This document shows positions 34,837-42,215 of a stretch of DNA of 49,231 nucleotides, piece by piece. The DNA lies in the NCBI GenBank assembly GCA_947626795.1, contig CANQTH010000012.1, forward strand, positions 1-49,231. The letters are read 5' to 3'. Each line of letters begins with the position of its first letter. Positions within the stretch are counted from its first letter, which is position 1. The notes under the pieces are model-generated. The model was given only the letters and a program-made list of their open reading frames with translations. It had not been told where the DNA came from and made no database searches. This DNA is from an uncultured Lachnospiraceae bacterium (GTDB lineage Bacteria > Bacillota > Clostridia > Lachnospirales > Lachnospiraceae). The translations under genes were made by a program, and so were the position numbers.

Positions 34837-36246
34837 ATGGAGACACAAGAAAGAATGGAACGGGAGATCAATTTGAAGGATTTATTCTGGGGCGTCATAT
34901 TCGGCTGGCGGCAGATGATCTGCTTCGGGATCTTGTTCGCGATACTGGTCAGCGGGATGCGCTACTTCCTGGATGTCAGGTCGTACGACGCGCAGCAGAA
35001 CGTGGACGTCGAATTTGAGCGGGGCGAGCTGGAGGAAGAGGACGCGAGGAAGATCGCGGACGCGGTCGAGGTCGCGGCCCGCAAGGAAGGATATGAGAAA
35101 TACCTCGATACGGCTGCAATCATGCAGGTGGATCCGTATAAGAAACCAGTCGTCGGCCTGCAGTATTATGTGGATTCCGATTATGTCATCAACTATACGA
35201 AGGACAGCAAGCATGACTATACGAACGACATCATGGCGATGTACGCGAATTATATCAAGAGCGGGGAAGTGAGCCAGAAGGTGATCGAGATGGCCGGGCT
35301 TTCCATTGAGTCGGAGGAGTTCAGCGAGCTTTGCAGCGTGGAGCAGACCGGGTCCACCATGACGATCTGGATCACTTATCCGAAAGAGGACAAGCTGGAC
35401 ACGATCGCGGACGCCATCCGCACGCTGGTCAGCGAGAAGGAGCCGGAGCTGCAGACGATCGGCTCGCATACGCTCAAGGAGCTGGAAGGGTACAAGAATA
35501 CCGTCGTCGATACTTCGCTGCTCGAACGGAAGACGACGATCATCAACACGATCGCGTCCTTAGACACGCAGCTGACGAACGCGAAATCCGCGATGACGCC
35601 GCAGCAGCTCAGCATTTATGAGGAAGATCTCGCCAAGGAGATCGGGGAAAAAGAGGAAGAGGAGGAAGAAGCGCCGGGATTCAGCCTGAAATATCTGATC
35701 CTGGGCGCGTTCGTAGGCATTTTCCTGGTATGCGCGTGGATCGCGTGCAGGATCATCTTTACGGCGAAGCTGCAGAATGCGGAGGAGATCCGCAGCCTTT
35801 ACGGCGTGCGCCTGATCGGGGAGGTGGAGACGCCTGCGGGGCGGAAACGCTTCCTGCCCGTGATCGACGACAAGCTTTTGGCCATCAAGAACAGGCGGAA
35901 GAAAAAGCTGACGCTGGACCAGCAGGTGAAGGTGGCCTGCGCCAACGCGGCGGTTTCCTGCAATCAGCAGGGGCTTGACTGCGTTTACCTGACGGGCAGC
36001 GAGTACGATGGCCTGGACAAGGATATCCTGGGCCGGATGAAGAAAGAACTGTCCGCGCAGGGCGTGCAGGTGAAAGAAGGAGTGAATATGTTCTACGACG
36101 CGGCTTCCCTGAAAAACGGGATCGAAGTCGGCAATATTTTGTTCGTGGAACAGAAGAACAAGTCCATTTACGACGAGATATCCAACGAGATCAATCTGGT
36201 GCGCGAGCAGGGCGGCAATATTTTGGGAATGGTCGTTTTAGCATGA
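34837..36246 (+). CDS. Wzz/YveK-type polysaccharide co-polymerase with a kinase-like tail
   Basis: This is a 469-residue protein. Residues ~1-290 fit a Wzz-type chain-length regulator: N-terminal helix (IFGWRQMICFGILFAILVSG), an outside region rich in helices with YTKDSKHDYTNDIMAMYANY, and a second helix (LKYLILGAFVGIFLVCAWIA). In the usual Gram-positive arrangement a separate BY-kinase follows. Here ~150 further residues resemble the BY-kinase fold (QQVKVACANAAVSCNQQG, CVYLTGS, GNILFVEQKNKS, GNILGMVVLA), but the P-loop is absent: after LTGS comes EYDGLDKD rather than a GEGKS-type sequence. It may therefore be a pseudo-kinase that only binds partners. The start follows AGGAGG. Confidence 0.82.
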   Translation: METQERMEREINLKDLFWGVIFGWRQMICFGILFAILVSGMRYFLDVRSYDAQQNVDVEFERGELEEEDARKIADAVEVAARKEGYEKYLDTAAIMQVDPYKKPVVGLQYYVDSDYVINYTKDSKHDYTNDIMAMYANYIKSGEVSQKVIEMAGLSIESEEFSELCSVEQTGSTMTIWITYPKEDKLDTIADAIRTLVSEKEPELQTIGSHTLKELEGYKNTVVDTSLLERKTTIINTIASLDTQLTNAKSAMTPQQLSIYEEDLAKEIGEKEEEEEEAPGFSLKYLILGAFVGIFLVCAWIACRIIFTAKLQNAEEIRSLYGVRLIGEVETPAGRKRFLPVIDDKLLAIKNRRKKKLTLDQQVKVACANAAVSCNQQGLDCVYLTGSEYDGLDKDILGRMKKELSAQGVQVKEGVNMFYDAASLKNGIEVGNILFVEQKNKSIYDEISNEINLVREQGGNILGMVVLA

Positions 36247-36377
36247 CGCGCGGGGGGCGTCTCGGGCCGGGCGGGAGCGCGCCGGCTGTTCCGGGACGTC
36301 TGCATGGATCGGAAAGGGCAAGGCCGGGTCTGGGATCCGGAATGAAGTTACGCAGGGCTTGATAAGGAGGACGGAAA

Positions 36378-37460
36378 ATGGAGAGAGATACACGAGGCCA
36401 GGCAAGGGGAAGGAACGCCGGAGGAAAGAAAAGGCGGCTCAGCAGGAGGCGGCGCCAGAGGAGAAAAGTGATCCTGACGGTCACGGCGGTATTCCTGGTG
36501 CTGGTTTTTGGCGCGGTCGCGTTTTTGTGGAGCAAGTATGACAGGATGGGGCAGGTGCTGATCAGCGAAAAGGACGTGAAGGTCAACGACTTGACGCCGG
36601 AGACGGAAGAGGCGATGAAGGGGTATTTGAGCATCGCGGTCTTCGGGCTGGACAACCGTTCCACCGGGAATTTTGAGAGCGGGAACAGCGACGCGATCAT
36701 GATCGCGAGCATCAACCGCGAGACGAGCGAGGTCAAGATGGTGTCCGTGTACCGCGACACGTACCTTGACATCGGGGAAGGCAGCTTCCACAAGGCAAAT
36801 TCGGCATATGCCAACGGCGGGCCGAAGCAGGCGATCGAGATGCTCAATAAGAACCTGGACCTGACGATCACGGATTATGTCAGCGTGGACTTCAGTTCCC
36901 TGGTGGAGGCCATTGACCTGCTGGGAGGCATCGAGCTGGACATTACGGAGGACGAGGTCGGCTATATGAACGATTACATCGACACGACCAACCAGATCAC
37001 GGGCCATGGCAGCGGCCATGTGTCGGCTGGGACGGGCGTCCATGTGGACGGCGTGCAGGCGACGGCGTATTCGAGGATCCGTTATACGGAAGGCTGGGAT
37101 TACAAGCGGACGGAGCGCCAGCGGACGGTAGTCATGAAGATGTTCGAGAAGGCGAAGCAGTGCGATCTCCTGACGCTGAACAATCTGCTGGACGAGATCC
37201 TGCCGCAGATCTCCACGAGCCTTAGCGCGACGGAGCTGCTCGGGCTTGCGAAAGACGCGGCTGCTTACAGCATGGGCGAGAATGCGGGCTTCCCGTTCGA
37301 GAAAGAGAGCATCGCGAGCATGGGATATATCGTGGCTCCCGTCGATCTGGAGAGCAATGTCGTCCAACTGCATCAGTTCCTGTATGCGAACGAGGCTTAT
37401 ACGCCTTCCCAGACGGTGAAGGATCTAAGCGCGGCGATCCGGGCGAAGACCGGGGTATAA
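36378..37460 (+). CDS. LytR-CpsA-Psr (LCP) family ligase
   Basis: This 360-residue protein has a basic, Arg-rich cytoplasmic N-terminus (residues 1-33), a single membrane helix (~34-54, VILTVTAVFLVLVFGAVAFL) and an outside LCP domain with AVFGLDNRS, SDAIMIASINRET, VSVYRDTYLDIG, DLLGGIELDI and YSRIRYTEGWDYKRTERQR. LCP enzymes transfer undecaprenyl-linked polymers to peptidoglycan, so it would anchor the polysaccharide made by this locus. The start follows AAGGAGG. A strong terminator follows it. Confidence 0.93.
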   Translation: MERDTRGQARGRNAGGKKRRLSRRRRQRRKVILTVTAVFLVLVFGAVAFLWSKYDRMGQVLISEKDVKVNDLTPETEEAMKGYLSIAVFGLDNRSTGNFESGNSDAIMIASINRETSEVKMVSVYRDTYLDIGEGSFHKANSAYANGGPKQAIEMLNKNLDLTITDYVSVDFSSLVEAIDLLGGIELDITEDEVGYMNDYIDTTNQITGHGSGHVSAGTGVHVDGVQATAYSRIRYTEGWDYKRTERQRTVVMKMFEKAKQCDLLTLNNLLDEILPQISTSLSATELLGLAKDAAAYSMGENAGFPFEKESIASMGYIVAPVDLESNVVQLHQFLYANEAYTPSQTVKDLSAAIRAKTGV

Positions 37461-37465
37461 GGCGG

Positions 37466-37496
37466 CGGCCGGCCAGAGTTTTCTGGCCGGCCGTTT
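37466..37496 (+). terminator. terminator after the LCP gene
   Basis: CGGCCGGCCAGA, GTT(T), TCTGGCCGGCCG and then TTTT: an almost perfect 12-bp stem. Confidence 0.9.
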
Positions 37497-37534
37497 TGTG
37501 ACGGTTCCGTTCCATTGTTTTTATCGTCAAAAGA

Positions 37535-37563
37535 TTGCACAATGCATGAAAATGGCGTATAAT
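37535..37563 (+). promoter_or_regulatory. promoter of the diguanylate cyclase gene
   Basis: TTGCAC (37535-37540), 17 bases and TATAAT (37558-37563), about 58 bases before the ATG. Confidence 0.8.
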
Positions 37564-37620
37564 GGAATAAGAGCTGTGGCGCGGCCGGGACGGCGCGCCG
37601 GATGTCGAGGTAAGGTTGAG

Positions 37621-38715
37621 ATGGCGGATATCGGGAAACGGGCGGTTTCGATCATAAAGAGCGAGAAAAGGATGACAGGCAGCGAGAGGCTGGCGATCTT
37701 TGCGGGAGCACTGATCGCAGAACACGCGGTTGTGGCGTGCATCTGCCTGGCATTGCCGTGTTATCCGCTCATGGCGGTCAATCTGGCGGCGATCGCGTTG
37801 GAGTTTTTTGTCGCTTATTTCGTGAGAAAGAAGGGGCGCGGCTATTTTTGGGGGATCAGCGTCATTTATTTCGTGAGCTGCTTCCAGCCGTTGGCGGCGA
37901 GCGTCCTGTTGGGCTGGACGTATGGGTTTGGCCTGTACAATCCGGCCATGATCCCCGTGCTTTTTTACATGGCGCATATGACGGAGGAAAACGCTTATCC
38001 GAGGTGGACGCTGGCGGCGTATACGCTGATCAACTGCATATGCACCCTGACCGTGCGCCGTTACGTCTATGCCAGGCTGCCGATCTATGTGTATACGGCG
38101 GGGACGGATTCGGCGGTTTCTTTTATCAACAACGTCATATGCTTCGGCCTGGCCATCGTGTTTTCCTCCCTGTTCATCCGGGAGCTGGACGCGAGGCAGA
38201 AGGAATTGGGGCGGCAGACGGAGAATCTGAGATTTCTTGCGAATTACGACAGCCTGACGAGGCTCCGGAACCGCAGGAGCATGCTGGATATCTGGAAAAA
38301 CTTAAACCGCAGGGATTACTGCGTGATCATGAGCGACATTGACGATTTTAAGAAGATCAACGACACATACGGCCACGAGCAGGGGGACGAGGCGCTAAGG
38401 CTCGTCGCGGACAGCTTGCGGTCGGCGGTCGGCTCGGCGGATCATGTCAGCCGCTGGGGCGGGGAGGAATTTTTGATGCTCGTGTTCGGGGATCTCTCCT
38501 ATGCGCTGCAGGTGGCCGACCAGGTGCGGCGGCGGCTGCGGGAAGCGGATATCACGGCGGCCGGGGAACGGATTTCGGTGACGCTGACGTTTGGCATATC
38601 GGAATGCACCGACTGCTCTGCGGGGGACGTCGACGAGCTGATACGGCAGGCGGACCGAAGGCTTTATATCGGGAAAAAGAACGGTAAGAATTGCATCGTG
38701 ACCAAGGACGAATAA
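37621..38715 (+). CDS. membrane-bound GGDEF diguanylate cyclase
   Basis: This is a 364-residue protein with about six hydrophobic segments in residues ~20-195 followed by a short linker helix (ELDARQKELGRQTENL) and a GGDEF domain. The domain shows NYDSLTRLRNRR, DIDDFKKINDTYGHEQGD and the active-site WGGEEF, so it should make c-di-GMP from GTP. The RxxD inhibitory site expected a few residues before the GGEEF is not present (GSADHVSRWGGEEF). The start at 37621 follows GAGGTAAGG. Sitting among polysaccharide genes, it could tie polymer synthesis to c-di-GMP, but no PilZ protein is in the window. Confidence 0.9.
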   Translation: MADIGKRAVSIIKSEKRMTGSERLAIFAGALIAEHAVVACICLALPCYPLMAVNLAAIALEFFVAYFVRKKGRGYFWGISVIYFVSCFQPLAASVLLGWTYGFGLYNPAMIPVLFYMAHMTEENAYPRWTLAAYTLINCICTLTVRRYVYARLPIYVYTAGTDSAVSFINNVICFGLAIVFSSLFIRELDARQKELGRQTENLRFLANYDSLTRLRNRRSMLDIWKNLNRRDYCVIMSDIDDFKKINDTYGHEQGDEALRLVADSLRSAVGSADHVSRWGGEEFLMLVFGDLSYALQVADQVRRRLREADITAAGERISVTLTFGISECTDCSAGDVDELIRQADRRLYIGKKNGKNCIVTKDE

Positions 38716-38766
38716 GCGGATGAGGCGCAGGAACCGATTGAAAGGCATGGGAGAGCTTCCCGTGCT

Positions 38767-38864
38767 TTTTTCGTGTGACGGGCGGATCCCGTGGCAGTCG
38801 CCACGTCCTCGTACAGCCTTCCATCGGGAACGATTTTTCGTGTGACGGGCGGATCCCGTGGCAG
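38767..38864. repeat. 31-bp direct repeat with an internal hairpin
   Basis: TTTTTCGTGTGACGGGCGGA, continuing TCCCGTGGCAG, occurs at 38767-38797 and 38834-38864 (period 67). Each copy carries ACGGG/CCCGT around CGGAT. It lies in the 322-base gap before the amidase gene; the gap otherwise holds the hairpin at 38881 and a promoter. Confidence 0.85.
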
Positions 38865-38880
38865 GAAGCCGGAACAGAGG

Positions 38881-38910
38881 TACAGTTCGCTGGTCAATTA
38901 GCGAACTGTA
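38881..38910. repeat. 11-bp-stem hairpin upstream of the amidase gene
   Basis: TACAGTTCGCT, an 8-base loop and AGCGAACTGTA form a perfect inverted repeat; it is followed by AC. The ends recall the multi-hairpin repeat (GAACTGTTAC there, GAACTGTAAC here) but the middle does not match. It could be an operator or a degenerate relative. Confidence 0.55.
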
Positions 38911-38948
38911 ACAATTTTGTAAGTTTTTGTAAGTTGCGGGCCGGGAAC

Positions 38949-38977
38949 TTGTACTCGCAAAAAAAATGTGGTAGGAT
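38949..38977 (+). promoter_or_regulatory. promoter of the amidase gene
   Basis: TTGTAC (38949-38954), 17 bases and TAGGAT (38972-38977). Confidence 0.6.
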
Positions 38978-39037
38978 AAAAGGAACTGCTGGGGAGAAAA
39001 AGCGATTTATCGTGATAAAGAATGGAGCGTGCATCAG

Positions 39038-42000
39038 ATGAAATGGCAAAAACGGGCGGCTGCGGCCATCGTAGCGATCTGCGTGGCAGTCTCATGCGTG
39101 GGAGCGGACCTGCAGGCGCAGGGGATCCAGGCGCAGGAAGCGCAGGGATCACAAGGAGAACAGGAGACAGGAGCGCGGGAGTTGGATCGGCAGGCGCAAG
39201 GCGGGCAGGAATTAGAAGCGCAGGCATTGGAAGCGCAGGGAGAAGAACAGGAATCCGGCGCGCAGGAGCAGGTGTCGGAAGCGCAGGGATCGCAGGAAGG
39301 ACAGGAGACAGGAGCGCGGGAGTTGGATCGGCAGGCGCAAGGCGGGCAGGAATTAGAAGCGCAGGCGCAGGAAGGGCCGAAGGCGGGCGTCTTGAATTTT
39401 ATCATGCAGGAGAGCGACCAGATCCAGGCGCCGGGCGTCCAGCGGATCGTCGTGAGCCTGGACGCGGAGGGAAGCGCGCTGGAGGCGGCGTCGCTCCAAT
39501 ACCGCAATATGGCGTCGGGCCGGGAATTTTCGGCGGAGGCGCAGGCGATTGCCGGGAATATGGCCAGCTTTGAGATCTCTTATGAATCGGAGAGCCAGGC
39601 GGGGGTGTACGAACTGCAGGGCGTTTCCTACCAGAAGGGCGGGGAGGCCTATCAGGTAAGGCTGCAGGATCTCGATATGCAGGTGTCTTACGGCGTGAAC
39701 ATGCAGGCACCGTCGGAGCCGGACGAGCTGCTGGTGGACGAGGCTTTGCCGGAAGTGGAAGCGAACGTCGTGACGGTGGACGAGAACGGGAACGCCGTTT
39801 CCGAGAACACGTTGGAAGACGTCCTGGGAAATGGGCGGGCGGCTGTCCCGTCCACGATCGCGGACCCGTTCACGCGCGGGGCGAAGAACCTTGTGGTCGT
39901 GCTGGACCCGGGGCATGACAACACGCATACGGGAGCGGCCTACAACGGGTGCAGGGAGCAGGATCTGGTCTTGTCGATCGCGCTTTATTGCAGGGAGCAG
40001 CTGCAAAGATATGACGGCGTTACCGTATATATGACAAGAGAGGCGCAGGCGTGCGCGAACGGCGGCGGCAGCGTGGACGCGGGGACCTGCAACGCCAGGA
40101 GGGTGGAATTTGCGGCGGGCAAGGGAGCGGACGTGTTCGTCAGCTTCCACTTGAACGCCAGCCCCTCTTCCGGCGCGCGGGGCGTCGGCGTTTATTACCC
40201 GAACAGCAATTACAGGAGCGATATCGGCGCGGAAGCTGGCGGGCTTGCGACCGCCGTCTGCCAGAAACTTGCGGCCCTGGGGCTTCCGCTGTGGGCGGGC
40301 GGGAAATTGATCCGCAATTCGGAAGACCACACCACGTACCCGGACGGGTCGCTCGCGGATTACTTAGCGGTCATAAGGCGGAGCAAGCTGGCGGGCTTCC
40401 CGGCGATCCTGATCGAGCATGCGTTCGTCAGCAATATCCAGGATGTGACAGGCTTCTTAAATTCGAGCGAGAAGCTGCGGAATCTGGGATATGCGGACGC
40501 GAACGGGATCGCGGAATATTACGGCCTGCACATGAAGGGGGATACCCCGACGATCACGGGCGCGCAGTCCCGCGGCAGCAAGAAGCTGCGGATCGGGTGG
40601 GACGCGGTGAAGGACGCCGTTTCCTACGAATTGTGCCGCAGCGCCTCGGAGGACGGGGAATATGCCAAGATCGCGGATGTAAAGGGCTGCACGTATGACG
40701 ACGCGGGCCTGGAGGAAGGGAAGGCCTATTATTATAAGGCGCGCGCCGTTTATTCAGACGGGAAGAAGTCGGAATATTCAAACGCCTACAAAGGGCAGAC
40801 GCTCGCAAAGCCGCAGATCTCATCCGTCCTTTCCAAGGCGGGCGGGAAGCTGAAGATTTCCTGGAAGGCGGTGGACAACGCGTCGAAGTACGTGCTGTAC
40901 CGCAGCCAGACAAACAGCAATTTCAAGAAGATCGCGGAATTTAGCGCGCAGGACGCGAAATCATACATAGACGGAAAGATCGATACGCAGACGGTTTATT
41001 TTTATAAGCTGCGCGTCCGGGGCGGGGACGGGAACGGCTACAGCGCATATTCCAAGGCCGTCTCGGGATGGGCGATAAAAGGCACGAAGATTTCCCAGAT
41101 CTCGTCCAATACATATACGTCGCTGAAGATAAAATGGAAGAAGGTAGAAGGGGCGTACGGATACCGCATCCGCAGGAGCCTTCTGGAGAAAGGGCCGTAC
41201 CAGACCGTCGCCACGGTGAAAGGGGCGAACAGCTACATCGACGAGGGGCTGGAAGTCGGGCAGGCTTATTATTACAAGGTGCAGGCGATGAACCGGACTT
41301 CCGAGAAGAACGGGTGCAGCAGCTACAGCAAGCCGGCCAGCGGAAGCACGCTCAAGCGGACGTATCTTTTGTACGTAAGGTCGAAAAAGAGCGGGAGCAT
41401 GGAGATCAAGTGGAAAAAGCGCGCCAACGCGTACGCGTACCGGATCAAGCGCAGCACGGAGAAAAACGGGAAGTATACGCAGCTCGCGGAGCTGAAAGGC
41501 GCGGATACCGTAACTTATACCGACACCACGGCGACCGCCGGGAAAAAGTTCTTCTATGCGGTGGAGCTTGTCGTGGATAAGAAAGGCGTGAAGCAGTACA
41601 GCGGAAATTCCAGGGCGGTTTCGGCGGTGAACCTGGCGAAAGTCCAGATCACGTCCATGCAGGTGCAGGGAAAAGGCGTGAAGATCAGTTGGGCGAAGGC
41701 GGCCGGGGCGAACGGGTATCAGGTCGTGCGCAGCACAGAATTGAACGGGACGTATGCGAAGATCGCGGACTTGGAGGGCGCGGACACGACATCCTACACA
41801 GATACCGGGGTCTACGCCGGGGAACGCTATTATTACAAGGTGCGCGCGATCCGGGATGGAAAATACGTCGGGTACGGAAGCTATCCGAAGGGCGTGGAAA
41901 AATGGGCGCTCGGCGCGCCGCAGGACGTAAAGGCGGAGCGCAACGAGGACGGGCAGGTGCGCCTTTCCTGGAAGCAGGTGGACGGCGCAGCCGGATATGA

Positions 42001-42211
42001 GATCTTGCGGAGCGCGACGGAAAACGGCAGCTATGAAGTCGTTGCGTCCTTGTCCGGTGCCGGCTCGTCCGCCTATACGGACACGGCGTCCGGCCTGGAT
42101 ACCTCATATTATTATAAAGTGGCGGCGACCGGAAAGGTCGGGAACGTGTCCGGCCGGGGCGAAGAGAGTGCGGTCGTCTTTGAGGAGGCAGCAACGGAAG
42201 GAGGAGAGTAG
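39038..42211 (+). CDS. secreted N-acetylmuramoyl-L-alanine amidase with six FN3-like repeats
   Basis: This is a 1057-residue secreted protein. It has a signal peptide (residues 1-26, AAAAIVAICVAVSCVGA), a Gln/Glu/Ala-rich low-complexity stretch with an internal duplication (~30-115), a presumably beta-rich region, and an Amidase_3 domain at ~285-500. The zinc and catalytic residues are visible: DPGHDNTHTG, the Glu in CREQDLVLS, FHLNAS and the Glu of LIEHAF. Six FN3-like repeats of ~90 residues follow, each with a W and a YYYK motif, probably binding the wall or polymer. The enzyme cuts the amide bond between MurNAc and the stem peptide. ATG at 39038; its stop is four bases before the next gene's GTG start, so the two are one unit. 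Confidence 0.92.
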   Translation: MKWQKRAAAAIVAICVAVSCVGADLQAQGIQAQEAQGSQGEQETGARELDRQAQGGQELEAQALEAQGEEQESGAQEQVSEAQGSQEGQETGARELDRQAQGGQELEAQAQEGPKAGVLNFIMQESDQIQAPGVQRIVVSLDAEGSALEAASLQYRNMASGREFSAEAQAIAGNMASFEISYESESQAGVYELQGVSYQKGGEAYQVRLQDLDMQVSYGVNMQAPSEPDELLVDEALPEVEANVVTVDENGNAVSENTLEDVLGNGRAAVPSTIADPFTRGAKNLVVVLDPGHDNTHTGAAYNGCREQDLVLSIALYCREQLQRYDGVTVYMTREAQACANGGGSVDAGTCNARRVEFAAGKGADVFVSFHLNASPSSGARGVGVYYPNSNYRSDIGAEAGGLATAVCQKLAALGLPLWAGGKLIRNSEDHTTYPDGSLADYLAVIRRSKLAGFPAILIEHAFVSNIQDVTGFLNSSEKLRNLGYADANGIAEYYGLHMKGDTPTITGAQSRGSKKLRIGWDAVKDAVSYELCRSASEDGEYAKIADVKGCTYDDAGLEEGKAYYYKARAVYSDGKKSEYSNAYKGQTLAKPQISSVLSKAGGKLKISWKAVDNASKYVLYRSQTNSNFKKIAEFSAQDAKSYIDGKIDTQTVYFYKLRVRGGDGNGYSAYSKAVSGWAIKGTKISQISSNTYTSLKIKWKKVEGAYGYRIRRSLLEKGPYQTVATVKGANSYIDEGLEVGQAYYYKVQAMNRTSEKNGCSSYSKPASGSTLKRTYLLYVRSKKSGSMEIKWKKRANAYAYRIKRSTEKNGKYTQLAELKGADTVTYTDTTATAGKKFFYAVELVVDKKGVKQYSGNSRAVSAVNLAKVQITSMQVQGKGVKISWAKAAGANGYQVVRSTELNGTYAKIADLEGADTTSYTDTGVYAGERYYYKVRAIRDGKYVGYGSYPKGVEKWALGAPQDVKAERNEDGQVRLSWKQVDGAAGYEILRSATENGSYEVVASLSGAGSSAYTDTASGLDTSYYYKVAATGKVGNVSGRGEESAVVFEEAATEGGE
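39161..39366 (+). repeat. in-frame duplication in the amidase low-complexity region
   Basis: A 65-base sequence beginning CAGGAGACAGGAGCG occurs identically at 39161-39225 and 39302-39366. The period of 141 is divisible by three, so the reading frame is kept (repeated peptide QETGARELDRQAQGGQELEA). Confidence 0.85.
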
Positions 42212-42215
42212 GAAA

